Shown: one piece after another, positions 46,919 to 59,108 of the stretch
Numbering within the stretch: position 1 is the first letter of the stretch
Layout of the letters: each line of letters begins with the position of its first letter
Source: Filobasidium wieringae
Lineage: Eukaryota; Basidiomycota; Tremellomycetes; Filobasidiales; Filobasidiaceae
DNA: 64,000 nucleotides
Direction: 5' to 3'
Assembly (NCBI GenBank): GCA_001600055.1
Contig: BCIV01000008.1
Coordinates: 806,001 to 870,000, forward strand
The notes under the pieces: generated by a model
Told to the model about the DNA's origin: nothing
What the model saw: the letters and a program-made list of their open reading frames with translations, nothing else
Database searches by the model: none
Position numbers and translations under genes: made by a program

Positions 46919-48774
46919 CTAGCCGCTCTCATCATCTAGCTCTCCATCAAGGCTAGGTCTCCGTCTTTCACCAACACCTCTCATGCCCATCCGGTTCTGT
47001 CCCAGGTTATAGTGACCCATACTCCCTCGTCCTCTTACAACTGGAACCGCAGGGCATTCTTTCCCATGCATATCGAGGACCTTCACCGGCAATCCTCGAC
47101 CACGAACAGTCAACATCTTAGCCGCAAATTGGCGTAAAAGACCATTGATTCCTGCATTGAGCGCGGCGGGGCCTAAGTCAGGTCGCAACCAAGCGAACTC
47201 GTCGAAGCGAATCGTCCTCAAGTGAGCCAAGGTAGGTGTTGGAGAGCTAGATCCGGTAGGGGAAGGAGGGAGGAACGGTTGTCCGTGTGGAGGTGATAGT
47301 GACAAGGCTGACAACATAGGAGGGGAGCTCAAGCGGCGAGAGGTGTGAGATCCGAAGGAGGAACTCCTTCCTATCGGGCTATCACCAGCGACAGCTCGAT
47401 GGATAGAGGCTAGTAGTCTGTCCACATGACTACTCGCGGGGATGTCTCTGGAATTGGGACTGGTCGACCATTTGGTCAGAACGAGTTCCTGCAGCGGGTG
47501 CGTCCCGAGACTGAAAATCGAATCCGGGTCCTCGAAAGTCTCAGGAGGAGGTAGACAGGCTCGGTCGAGGTACCTTAAGGTCACTAGCTGTGGACATAGA
47601 GACAGTGTCTCATGATGGGCGGGTACGCGGATAGGAGGCCAGTCTACCGAACGGTTGATCGTGAGGTGTCGAAGTTTTTCTCCATGAGCGGTCACCAAAG
47701 GATGAGTCAGATCGCCTGCCAACATATGGTACGTATTGATCTCCAGCTCGACTAGTTTGGGAAGATTGGATTCGACCAGAGCCGATAGTAGAAGTCCATT
47801 CTTGATTGCAGAGATGTGTAGGTCGCGTAATCTGGGTAGATGTAAAATCGATTGTGAACCAGTTGGAAAATCAGAGGGATTCAATCCCTCATCATGTGCT
47901 CCAAGACCATTCACTTTCAGCGACTCCAAGTTCTTCATTTTCGATAGCAACTGAACCAAAGGATCCACGCCTTGAGCGTTGATTCGGTGGGTAACTTCCA
48001 GTCCATGAAGGATCTTGATATTCTGGATACAAGGGCTCTCTTGCAAAGCTTCTAGTATGCTTCTGGGCAAGGTACCGCACCCCTCCGGAAGGTACAACTC
48101 CTTGAGGTTCGGTAAGGACGGAAAGAGGACTGCGAGGCAGGAGTAGAACAGCACTCGAACGTAAGATCGTTCGAGTCCCGAGTTGCCTGTCAGAACGTGA
48201 CGCAGGTCAAGCACCGTGATGTAACGCCCTGGGGTGGAGTATGGGCTGTTCTTAAGCGAGTCCCACCTTGCTTCACCTAATTGAACAGATTCAGCGAGTT
48301 GTCGAAGGGATTCCGCATCCTGAAGGTTCGGGTTGAGATACAACGCTCTCTCTACCATTGACTGAATTGACGTAAAGAGTCAGACTTGGAGTCCGACTGA
48401 GTCAGTTCCATGCGAACCTTGGTAGTCTTACTCAACGTAAGTAGACCCAGTAATTCTGCTTGACTCCCTCTTGTGATCCTCTTCAACCTCTGGACAGTTT
48501 GCGCGACCTCAAGTTTAGCTGCAAACTCCCCCTGGCCTTCCGTAATTATCGGTCCAGTCTTACTGATCCGCTTCTCAAGATCAACATCTTCAGCGAAATG
48601 GATGAAAATACTCTCCAGTACTCGTTCAGGGAGTCTGAACTCTTGTTCCAGAGCTGGTGTCTGTAGACCGCCTCGAGAACTGCGTCGATTGTGTTGCATG
48701 GCGATTGGTGCGGGAGGTTCCGAAGCAGAGGACATGGCCATTGCGGGGCCCAGCCCAAGGGGACTGGGAATCAT
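46919..48774 (-). CDS. LRR-like / F-box-associated-type protein, unknown function
   Basis: Two exons: complement(48418..48774 and 46919..48361), 119 plus 480 residues, 599 aa. The intron between them is 56 nt with a weak GTTCGC donor but keeps phase. An N-terminal block (FRLPERVLESIFIHFAEDV) resembles the start of an F-box-type helix. The body has leucine-rich blocks spaced like LRRs (LPNLKELYLPEGCGTLP, MKNLESLKVNGLGA, LPRLRDLHISAI, LPKLVELEINTY). The C-terminal third is Ser/Pro-rich with RG-type sites. No catalytic motif is seen. Could be an SCF substrate receptor; I cannot name it. Confidence 0.68.
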
Positions 48775-49082
48775 GTCGGGTTCCAAATTTAGTTGCGATT
48801 GGCACTCGAGATTCGGGTCAGCTATTCAGCTGAATGCAGACTGCTCCGACTTGAGCATCAGAGTCCTTGACAGCCATGCCTTTGATCGAAATCCCCCGAA
48901 AGGGTCAACGGATCTATCGGGAATATGACGAATCGGGTTGTTCTGATGATTCACAGTCCCGTAGGTGATAAAACGACCCATTTCCACATCAGTTTGAAGG
49001 ATGTACAGTGAGTAGGAAACATAAGGGTTATCATATGCCATAAATCGTGCGGTTACAACCATTTCTTAGCCCCTCGTATACC
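48775..49082. other. Intergenic: promoter side of the LRR-like gene
   Basis: 308 bp; no coding exon, repeat or RNA gene recognised. Confidence 0.45.
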
Positions 49083-50986
49083 TTATAAGTACAAAACCTC
49101 TCCGATGTCCGATACAGTGAAACAACCTTGGTTCCCCCAGTCAGGCGAGACGTTCTCCTTCTTTGCCGTCTTGCTAAATTCATACTGTATAAACAGCGAT
49201 TCGTCAGAACTCGATCAGAAAGACTGGCAATCTCGAGAATATCGACTCACGAGATTACCTCGACTCTCATCCTCAGGGGAGAAAGTACTGTGATGAATAG
49301 CCAAAGTGGCCTTGGCATCCATCAACCGACTGATCTGAATCGCGTCCCAGGAATTCAAGTGTTGAGTGGAGGTCAGAGCGTAATGATTGAGAGAGATACC
49401 GAATATGCTTCGGAGGAAGGATAAAGATGATCCGGTAGAGATCGGAACGCAACAGAGGTCCATGGGACCGTATCGATCTGCTATATCTGCTCACGCCGAA
49501 CGTATTTTGTATCAGCAGAGTACCTAGATATACGGGCGAGAAGGAATCTACCTTGGAAAGCCGGACAGATGGCTTGTTGCATCTCAGCCTTGGGTGCGCC
49601 CGCATATCGGAATCCAGTATCACTGTAAGTAGGGACGACCAAGCCGATCAGAACCAATCACAGTCGCCACGATTCTCAATCGACGTACCCTGCGAAGAAC
49701 ATCCTGAACCCATCTACAGGTCCAAATCGTTCCTTTCCTCCATTCTCGTTCCTAACGGACCCCCCAAATGGATCTTCGTCCCCATTGCCGTTGACGACTC
49801 CGACGACCCAACTTCCCCATAAAGTCTTGAAATGATCAAAGATCCCTCTTCCTGATCGATGTTGAGCGGGGGTACAGATCACTTTGAGGGTCAGGGAGGA
49901 ATTAGATTCCCCGAACTCCCGGTCATCAAAGTGCGAATTGAAGTTGGAAGTGAGAGGTTCTTGTTCCGTTGAAGTGCTTGGTCGGCCGTGAGTTGGTGGG
50001 TAGCCGTTATCTCGGTAAGAGGAGAAAGAACGAGGGATCCGGATGACGGATTCTTGATGCCAGTCTAGTTCGATCACTTGATGTGCGGGGATTTTACAAG
50101 ATATGAACCATTGTTTCACTCCTACAATACTCGTGGCGTTGATCCAGTCAGTATCAAGATTAATCAGATTGACGAATGGTATGACACGCACCAAGCGGAA
50201 CGAAGAAATGTATATGTTCGGAATTATGATGATAAAGGTCCATTATGGTATTATAATCAAGATGATCATCTGTAATCGGACCGTTGTCAATGCGTTCAAA
50301 CTTATCTCTTCTCGTTCGTCCGTTCACTTACAGTGATTGTGGGAGATCATGCAGATGTGTATTCGCGGGAGGTCCGAGACCCTGCAAGGAGGATCTAACG
50401 ACCGAGCTGGACCGAACCATTGTACGGGAGAACATCTATACTAGCTGTACTTAGATCTGATCAATTCATTCATAGTACAACTGACTCACCGTTTACTGAA
50501 AATCGGATCAAACAGAATCCCAACCCCTTCATTCTCTCGAACCCCTTTGGCATCGTTCTCACTCGGCCAAGGGAGTTGCACAAACGTCCCCGCATGTCCT
50601 AACCAACATACTTTCGCTCGGCTGGCTTCAAGATCTTCATCGTGCTTAGGAGCGGCTTCCCACTGAGGAGTCAAGACTTTCACTAATCTCCCGTGTTTCC
50701 CGAATTCTTCTTGTTCACCATTCTCCGGTGGATTTTTCAAGGTCGCTCCTTCCATATAGGCCGTATAGGCGTCTCCTAGGGAAAGTCCTCTCCATGATGG
50801 CCAGGGGTTACAAAACTTTCCAGTCCTGTTTCCCTTTGAATCCTGTTTGTGATGCGATTGTGGAATATCGTGCCGCAGGGGGAGGACACGGATGGAAGCC
50901 ATGTTACCGGAATAATCGTCGATCGAATCCGAGTCGATGGAATTGTCGTCGGGATGCTCCTCGAGAGGTCTGAAATCCGCAGTCAT
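49083..50986 (-). CDS. NAPE-hydrolysing phospholipase D-type metallo-beta-lactamase-fold protein
   Basis: Exons run from the ATG 50986 (an upstream in-frame ATG at 51229 would add about 80 residues with a hydrophobic stretch). The second exon gives CSPVQWFGPARSLDPPC and the zinc motif HNHYDHLDY, the first half joined across an intron. It continues with PLGVKQWFISCKIPAHQVIELDW and TPAQHRSGRGIFD, then FFAGDTGFRY, another zinc-ligand site. CCVPISTGS and AIHHSTF, with the last His ligand, come near the end. The stop after the final exon is at 49083. It would hydrolyse N-acyl-phosphatidylethanolamine to N-acylethanolamine; yeast FMP30 is the mitochondrial counterpart. Confidence 0.85.
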
Positions 50987-51603
50987 TGTTGGTGAAGAGT
51001 ATGTGAATGGGAATACGATACTGCGGATGGTGATGCTGCCTGGGGCCTTGGTGGCTGATGGGAGGGAGGTTGATGCGTTGGAATGATGATCGAGACGGAT
51101 CAAAGCGAACCGTAAACGATCAACAAAATGACGAAACGCACGGAAGTATGACAATGCCAAGCCTAAAAAGCATACCCCTCCCTCCCTGGCCTGCCACTGG
51201 AAACTAACCCCGCATGCGTAACATTTCATTCATACCGGCCCACTACCTGCCTTAGGGCAAGGTGACGACGCCCGGCATGAGATCTCAGCTGACCAGATCA
51301 CTATCAGTCGACATGATATTTATACACTCGGTTCGCAGATCGATACCCATATCCTCAAAAGATGTTATCGCCAGACCGTAGCCTTCTCGTCCAACTGGAT
51401 GTTCTAGCCTTAGAGGTATACAGGTTCGGTGGGAAGTAGTCATCTACCTTATTCTGTGGATGCCCGGCGATCACTCGTTCAGTATGCCATGCTCCGTATA
51501 AGTTTGATTGCGTGTAGTATCACGAGCCAATGAAAAAACCAGGATTATTGAAGATGCCGCAAAATTGTAAACCATGCTTATATCCTCATCTACAAGCCGT
51601 CCT
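50987..51603. other. Intergenic: promoter side of the NAPE-PLD-type gene, 3' flank of the Pho13-type gene
   Basis: 617 bp. Its left part (50987-51229) is open in frame with the NAPE-PLD-type gene and could be a longer N-terminus. The rest holds nothing recognisable. Confidence 0.45.
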
Positions 51604-52952
51604 TTATTTCTCGATCAACTCAGCCAGATCCCCAAGACTGTTCATGATATAGTCGGGATCGACATCCGACTTCTTCTCGCCCTCCAAGTGTGATTTGTTC
51701 GTCACCCCTGCGTTAGCAATGAATCTTTAGCCTTGTACGGGTCCGCAGATAGACAGCAGCTTACCGGTCATGACCAAAAGCGTCTCGATCCCCGAGTTCT
51801 TTCCGAACAAGATATCCGTCTCCAAATTGTCACCCACCATCAACGTCTTCTTCGGGTCGAATTGTTTCGAAGCCAGGATAGCATCCATCATGTGAGAGTT
51901 GGGTTTACCGATGACTGTAGGTTCCATCTTGGTAGAGTATACGATCGGGGCTGACATTGCTCCCGAACCTTGTGGATGACCAAATCAGTACCGCTCGTAT
52001 CGTAAAATTCAGGGGAAAGGAGAAACGAAGCGCACCTGGGTAGAATTCTCCACTAGAAGGGAAAACCCGATCCGTATTGGTCAAGATGAAATGACAACCC
52101 TTGTTCTTGGTCAAATACGTATGGGCCTTACTATATTTCTTATAGTCTGCAGGATCGTACGGTTCAATCAAGCCTGTGCGCAACCAAAGCAAACGATTCA
52201 AGTAAAGGGGTACGTACTGACGTAACAATCGAATCCGCACAGCACAGCTCCCACTTCCGGGTCTTCTGTCACACTCGTGTAATCCCCTTTCCCGATGAAA
52301 GTGATATCTTCCGGGTCCTACATACACAGGACAACAGATGGGTTAGCGTCAAATGAGGTCCACAAAAGGTATATCGGCCCAGAGCGAGAAGATGGAATGA
52401 ACAAGCAATACGTACAGATCCACCACAATGTCTGATTCCCACTGCATCCAGTTCATCCTCTAGACCCTTCATACCGATCACATACACCTTTTTGTCCTTA
52501 GGGAATTGAAGAATCTTCGACAAGTACAGAGCCGAGGCGTAACCGGAGTTGTATAGTTCGTCCTAGACGGTCAAACACGAGAGATCAGCTAGAATCGATC
52601 GTGTCTGTAACAGGACCGGGACTGACTTCGGTTGTAGGGATGTCGAAGGAGTCGAACGTCTTTTTGAACATTGCCCGGCTTTTGCTTGCGTTGTTTGATA
52701 CAAAAAGGACGTTCTTTCCTATATTAGACGGTAAGACGGCGCATCAGTTCCTCTCGGTATCCTCACACATCAGGAAAGGTTCATCTGAGTGAGCGAACCT
52801 TTTGATCTTAACCATTCCAAAACATCCTTGACCCCGGGGACGGCCTTGGGTCCCTGCCAGATTACACCATCGCAATCGAAGAGGAACGTTTCGAACTTGT
52901 CTACGAGCTCCGTATATTGCGCTTTCGTGGTGAGAGATTGTGGGGCAGGCAT
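51604..52952 (-). CDS. PHO13: HAD-family 4-nitrophenyl phosphatase / phosphoglycolate phosphatase
   Basis: Multi-exon gene from the ATG 52952 (the longer frame upstream opens with TTG) to the stop at 51604. HAD motif I is FLFDCDGVIWQG, followed by motif II in NVLFVSNNASKSR. The cap has SGYASALYLSKIL, KKVYVIGMKGLEDEL and GFDCYV, with CHFILTNTD and a GKPNSHMM lysine motif. Motif IV is TLMVGDNLETDILFGKNSG. Yeast Pho13 and mammalian PGP remove toxic side products of glycolysis (for example 2-phospholactate). Cytosolic. Short introns split nearly every motif. It is divergent from the kexin gene, 290 bp apart. Confidence 0.9.
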
Positions 52953-53242
52953 GAGGAATTTTGTGAGGAGCAACTAAGCAGGCAGTCCCTCAAGTGAAAC
53001 TGGGGAACTGAATGCTCAAGATCTGGGTTGTTATCTTGGAGGGTGCCGGTTTCAGACATGGGAATGCATACGAGACAATTATCTATGCGTTCTCGTATTT
53101 GGATCTGCTGCGACAACGGCGATGCCGGAATCACATTCAAGTTTCCACGTTCAACCTTTTAGCAATCCCCTTGATCCCTTGATCAACCGAAGCTTGACGA
53201 TTGACAGGGACAAGAGCTGATTGAACTCCCTGTTTGTTCATC

Positions 53243-56127
53243 ATGAAGCCGCTCGTTCTGCTACCATCGGTGTTGGCCTTAGCTCACTTGACAACCGCCA
53301 TTCATCCAACGCCTCGAGATTACAAAACCCACACTTATTACTCCCTCGAAACACCGGGACATGCATCTCTGGCAGATGTACAACATCTCGCACGGTCAAT
53401 GGGAGGAGAAGCGGTAGAGCAGATAGGGGAGCTGAAAGGACATTGGTTACTCAGGTCCAATCCCGATGATCAGATGAGGAAAAGATCGTTTGATCACGCT
53501 GGACTGAAGTTGACAGAACTTCCTGTTCAGAAGAGAACAAAGCGACAATTCGACCCACTTCTTCATCCTGACAACAAGACTCTGCATCACCTCTCATCTC
53601 CTTATCTTCCTCGTCAAGATCCTGAAACTCCACAAGATCTCACCGAGCTCCATTTCCTGCAAGACACTCTGAAGTTCGCCGACCCACTATTGCCATCGCA
53701 ATGGCATCTGGTGAACACGGAACTTCCAGAAGTAGAACTCAACTTGACGCAACTTTGGGGAAGAGGTGTTGATGGGACTGGAGTAGTAGTAGCCATCATC
53801 GATGATGGACTTGATATCGATAGCGATGATTTGGCCGGTAATTTCGTGAGTCCTGCACCGCATTTTCCTTCCGATGAATTGTACCCTGGTGTTGAGGCAA
53901 TTGCACATCGCTTTTTCAGTACCCTGAAGGATCCTATGATTTCAACGACCATGATCCACTGCCTCGACCTCGTCTCTCTGACGACCAACACGGCACCCGT
54001 TGCGCTGGCGAAATCGCAGCAATCCCCAATGACGTCTGCGGAGTAGGAGTTTCCTACGGTTCAAAGATCTCTGGAATCCGGATCTTGAGCGCTCCTATTT
54101 CCGACGCAGATGAAGCGGCCGCATTGAACTATGAATACCAGAGGAATCAGGTTTATAGTTGTTCTTGGGGTCCGCCTGACGATGGACGGAGTATGGAGGC
54201 TCCGGAGGATTTGATCTTGAAGGCCATGGTCAATGGGGTACAAAAGGGACGAGGAGGAAAAGGTTCTATTTTCGTTTTCGCTGCAGGGAATGGAGGTGGA
54301 TTGGACGATCAGTGTAACTTTGACGGGTACACTAACTCGATCTTCTCTCTTACCATTGGAGCGGTGGATCGAAAAGGTTTACACCCTTATTACTCGGAAA
54401 TGTGTGCTGCAATGCTTGTTGTTGCGCCGAGTTCGGGAAGCGGGGATCATATCCACACGACCGATGTGGGCAAGGATAAATGTACCGATGGGCATGGAGG
54501 AACTTCGGCTGCTGCTCCCCTTGCCGGAGGCGTTGTAGCGCTTGCCCTACAAGTCAGGCCGGAGTTGGGATGGAGGGATGTGCAACATATTTTGGTCAAA
54601 ACTGCAGTACACTTCAACGAGGACGACCCGGATTGGGAAAAGACTGCGGTGGAAGGAAGAAAATTCAGTTACAAATATGGGTATGGGAGGATCGATGCGG
54701 GTAGGGTAGTGGAGTTGGCAGAAACGTGGGAACTTGTCAAACCTCAAGCATGGTTCGATTCTCCCGCAGTCTTTTTGGGAGAGAGGGAAGTTACGGAGGA
54801 CAACTCGGAGGCGGACACGGAAGAGGATGGGGATGAAGAGGAAGAAAGAAAGTCCAAAAGGCAGGAAATCACGGTTGAGCCTGAAACCGAGACTGAACCC
54901 ACTCAAACGACCGATCCCGATTCCCCCATCGCCGAGCCCGAACCGCCCAAGCAAGCAGGAATACTCATTTCCGAAAACGGGGTTGAATCATCTTACGAAA
55001 TAACCCAAGAGATGCTGGACGAGACCAATCTCGAGACTCTGGAGCACGTTACTGTTCGGGTTTGGATCGATCATCAGAAGAGAGGAGATGTGGAGGTCGA
55101 ACTCACTAGTCCTAATGGAATCGTCAGCGTACTAGCGAGACAGAGGAGGTTCGATGATGCCGATACCGGTTTCAATGGGTGGAAGTTTATGTCCATGAAA
55201 CATTGGTGAGTACGCTCGTTGGCGTGTAATACAAACAGACACTGATCCGTTCCCGTGCGCAGGGACGAGAACCCCATCGGAATCTGGAAGATCAATGTCA
55301 AAGACCGAGTCAACCCTACTCAAATCGGATACTTTAAAAGCTGGAGCCTGCAACTGTGGGGTCAAGCAAAAGATGCGTCCAAAGCCAAAGATTGGTCTCC
55401 TGCTGAGACGGGTGGACCGGACGAGGAGCAGACCGGCTCAGAAGCCACACCGACCGACAAGGTCTCCCAAAAACCTAAACCGACCGATCATCTTCCCGAC
55501 GATCACGGGAGTGCAGAGGGCGAAGCTCATAAGCCCGGACTAGGTGATACTTCCTCTACCGCTGCCGCGGATGTTTCAACCGGTCCAGGTGCTGAGGAGG
55601 ATGTGACAGATGAGAACGGAGATATCGGATATGATGGTTCAGGGTGGTACCACACTGGAATCGACACCGTCAAGGAGAACAAAACTTGGTTCGCAGGAGG
55701 AGGAGGACTTTTCCTACTCGCGATCGCTGCTGGAGGAGTGTTCTTCCTCTTCCGCGCTAGAAGGAAAAGACAGATGATGCAGGAACTTTCAGCCGAGCGA
55801 GGGGAATACGCACCGGTCGCTGAGGAAGTACCCATGGGTTTGCTTGGACGACGAAACAACGATGGAGGAAAGAAGGATATGTATGATGATGCGTTTGCGG
55901 AAAACGAGATGCCGGAGGATGATGACTTTGACACCAGAGAAGGAGCTCCTTTGAAATATCACGACGACTTCCTGGATGACGAAGAGGGAGAGGATGATTC
56001 CCCTAAACGATCTACTCCAGCATACCGGGACGACCGGGAAGGGAAATCCACGAGCCCAGGAGCAACGGGGTTCAGCGGACAAGCTAGCAGTAGCTCTTCT
56101 TGGCAAGAGGCTGATCCTCGAACATGA
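53243..56127 (+). CDS. KEX2: Kexin-type proprotein convertase (subtilisin-like, type I membrane)
   Basis: Three exons: 53243-53845, 53920-55205, 55263-56127, 917 aa. A signal peptide (LVLLPSVLALAHLTTA) is followed by a prodomain that ends at a dibasic site (QKRTKR, about residues 95-105), probably self-cleaved. The catalytic triad reads Asp187 (AIIDDGLD), His225 (DDQHGTRCAGE) and Ser397 (HGGTSAAAP), with oxyanion Asn325 (AAGNGGG). A P-domain block (RVWIDHQKRGDVEVELTSPNG) and NPIGIWKINVKD follow. One transmembrane span lies at about 772-795, then an acidic cytosolic tail. It cleaves after Lys-Arg in the late Golgi, maturing secreted enzymes and peptide precursors. The gene is tail-to-tail with the G-gamma gene. 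Confidence 0.95.
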
Positions 56128-56271
56128 CGAGTTGATGTGGTATAGACGGTGGAACATGTATCATGTAGGATGTGATTTTACAATAGATTATACCGAGCCC
56201 AAAATGATTCGTCGTGCTGAAGGTCAATGCATATGCCAGTCCTTCTTGGTCGTTGTGATTGCGAAGTTGGT

Positions 56272-56702
56272 TTACATCACTAGCCACAGGACAAGTTGAA
56301 TAAGCTATTTTCGCGACAATCTGATTGTGAGAATACGTACGAGAACAGCATCCCTGTTGAGGAGGAGCATATGGGTCTTCTCCCTTGGCCACTTGTCCCC
56401 ATACGGAAGGTAGCTGAGGTAGATTTGAGAAGTTTCAATCAGTCCCACTATCTATTAAAGATGAGAAGATACTCACGAGTGGGTCCTTTGTCGCCCTGCA
56501 GTATCTAATCAGACTACGATAGTGTGGGTCGCACTCAGGTCTAAGCGAAAAGCACAAAACATCTCACATGGACTTACGAGCTACTAGCTTCACTGACCCT
56601 GATTCTAGGGCGATTCAGATCTTCTTTCAATCTCAAGTTATGCTCTGTCAACCTCCTGAGCTTGAGCTCGGACATGGATTGCTTGTGAGGACGAGAGGAC
56701 AT
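56272..56702 (-). CDS. STE18: Heterotrimeric G-protein gamma subunit (Ste18-like)
   Basis: Four exons: complement(56578..56702, 56477..56513, 56341..56413, 56272..56279), exactly 80 codons plus stop. The protein has the G-gamma helix [31 protein letters not shown], and [19 protein letters not shown] across exons 2-3. [11 protein letters not shown] follows, and the end is Cys-Cys-Ser-Leu-Met, a CaaX box (CSLM, farnesyl type) with an upstream palmitoylatable Cys, as in yeast Ste18. The last exon is only 8 nt and codes for the final Leu-Met and stop. The subunit pairs with G-beta at the plasma membrane and signals pheromone or nutrients. The first Met is at 56702. Confidence 0.9.
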
Positions 56703-57521
56703 GCTTGTCTATAGTCTATGAGATTTGCAGGATATGCCAGGAGGTAGTACAGAGTGGTCACCGGTAGGTGAATATCATTAGGAGTTAAGAGAGACGACAA
56801 GGTAGCAGTCCAAGTCGAGATTGTTGATCTGTGATCGAGCAGGAGAACTTTGATCGTTTCGAAAGTCAAGTCCATTCCAATCAAAGTTCACGTTATCGCC
56901 TTTGTTGTCTTTGTTCTCTCGATCCGGTTATGCGTTATTGACGAAACCATTCGTTTCACGATAGGGTTTCAAATCCCGATTGTACGATATCCCGATATCT
57001 CCTCGATGTCCTGGACCCTGGGCTAGCTGGACTGGACTACACATCGTTCATCGACCCTAGTGACTGAACAACAATGCTGCAGATCCCCTTCGGAGAAACC
57101 GCAAGCTATGTCCACACGCACGATAGTGGCTATGTGGATACTATGTCGTGTCATCGTCTTGCCCTGTCATAGCTGAACCGTAACTGTATTTTTATGTCTC
57201 CAGCAAGAAATATCCACAGATATACTGTCAATCGAGGTAGGAATCCCCCTATTTTATGGCTACAGGCAGCAGGCAGCAAGCTGTTTGAACGATACGGCAA
57301 CAAGCAACAAGGTTTACTTGTCGACGAGAACACTGAGATAGCATTATCAATAAACCTGACAGTCCTCGAGATTTACACGTGTCAAACGACCTTCACACTT
57401 TCCAAAAGTTGAACACCTATTTCGCCTCGATGACTATTACCTTCGGCCCATCTTTCAAGACCTCTTTTGACTGTCCCAACACCACTTCGTTCTAGAACGA
57501 CCAAAGAAACAATCTCGAACA
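56703..57521. promoter_or_regulatory. Divergent promoter region between the G-gamma and TIM13 genes
   Basis: 819 bp between two outward start codons. No coding exon, TATA-like cluster or repeat that I trust. Both promoters should be here. Confidence 0.5.
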
Positions 57522-58064
57522 ATGTCTTCCTTCTTCTCCTCCGGCAACGCCGCTTCCAACTCTGAAATGCAGCAAAAGAAGGAAGAGGTCAAGCAGAGGA
57601 TCGCTCAGGAATTGGCCATTGCGAATGCGCAGACTTTGATCAACGTGAGTCCCGCAATAATTCAGGATCGATTATGTGGCATCCGACTGAGCTGAGTGGC
57701 TTGTTGGGATAGAAAATTAACGAAAACGTTAGTGTACTCGTATAGGTGATGGGAGGAAGGGACTGTGGTCGCTGAACGAAATCGATCTGTTCTTAGTGTT
57801 TTGCTAAATGCGTAACGAAACCATCCACCTCCCTCTCCTCGTCAGAAGAGGTGAGTTACTTCCTCCCCCCCTATTGCCAATCCTCTCGATACAGATATTG
57901 ACCCAATCCTGCGCGCTCCTGTGAATCAGGGTTGTCTCTCTCGATGCCTCAACCTCTACATGGCCTCCTTCGACCAAGTATCGAGATCGTACGTTGCTCG
58001 GGTCACTAAAGAGCGAAGCTCTATCACTGGATCTCAGGGAGGTTTGGACGCCTTGAACATCTAA
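57522..58064 (+). CDS. TIM13: Small TIM chaperone of the mitochondrial intermembrane space
   Basis: Four exons: 57522-57644, 57713-57727, 57797-57850, 57930-58064, 108 aa. The pairing motif of two CX3C blocks is present: CFAKC and CLSRC. The preceding block QELAIANAQTLINKINENC is typical of Tim13; the 15-nt second exon codes for KINEN inside it and its donor is GTTAGT. Tim13, with Tim8, carries hydrophobic precursors across the intermembrane space, and the four Cys form two disulfides. A short Ser-rich N-terminus and C-terminal tail complete it. Length is normal for the family. Confidence 0.92.
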
Positions 58065-59108
58065 GCGAGCGTCATCCAAAACAAAGGCTACTTCCGAGGG
58101 GAATCAGGTGAAAGAAGTTTCGAATTTCGAAGTGATATTATGGGAGGAACTAGTATACATCGGACGACAACGAGTGATGGGAAAGAATAGAAAGAAGATC
58201 ACAGCGAGAATCAAAGAAGGGTCGGACGCTTGTACTTGCAATAATGAAGATGGGATAAATTCACAAATCGGAATTAGGCGGATATGCCGGCCGTCGCTCG
58301 TCTGGGAGCTACTATGAGATTCGTGCGGCACCGACCAACAACGAGATCTGAAATCGATTAGAATGGGTCGCTGCTATGCCTTCGGGACGACTAGCGAAGC
58401 TTGGAATGAAGGTTCCGCCAAGCCCGGATGGTCGAGTGACGACGAGCTCGGTTGACAAAATTCTTCCCGATCATCGCCCGGGTCATGTAACTCATAAGAG
58501 CCATTCAATTTATCCCCTTCTTGACTCAGGACATACCCTGCCATCCAGCCAATCCTTTATATCCTATCTGTCAGTCCCGATCTGGCCATCGCGGGCCTTC
58601 TTTATCCGGAACTTGCTTGCGCATTGTTTTCTTGAGGTCCGGCTAATCACTATGTAGCTTCTGAATAGGGTGGTAACGTTTTGTTGGCGGTTGCTGTTCT
58701 GTTTCTCTCCATGAGATCGTCCCGCAGATAGGTTTTACGCAGTTCGTTTTCGTTGTCTCCTCTTCATATCGCGATATCAAGCAAATCCAAGCGGACGAAT
58801 TGCCATGAATACCAAGCTGCCCTTCTGTGCATTAGAAAGTCTTTGATACTCTTGACATATCCCATAGTGTAGTGATAGGCACGATGACGATCGTGCTGAA
58901 ACAAAAGAAACGATTCGGCCATGTGCGCGACTTTGTAAACAAGTCGAAATCCCTTTTGTTCTCCCGACTGAACAAAAATATCTCCCGAATCGTCAAAGCC
59001 AAAAGTCAAGTGCTAACGATTGGTTATATAGTATCACAGGGAGCAAGGGATTCCTCTACAACGTTTTCGAGATAGTACCCTTGCATACATAGCGAAATTT
59101 CAACCAAG
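58065..59108 (+). promoter_or_regulatory. Intergenic with STE14 promoter
   Basis: 1044 bp between TIM13 and the next start codon. A TATATAG at 59025-59031 lies about 80 nt upstream of that ATG and may be its TATA box. Short frames in the region show no similarity to known proteins. Confidence 0.45.
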
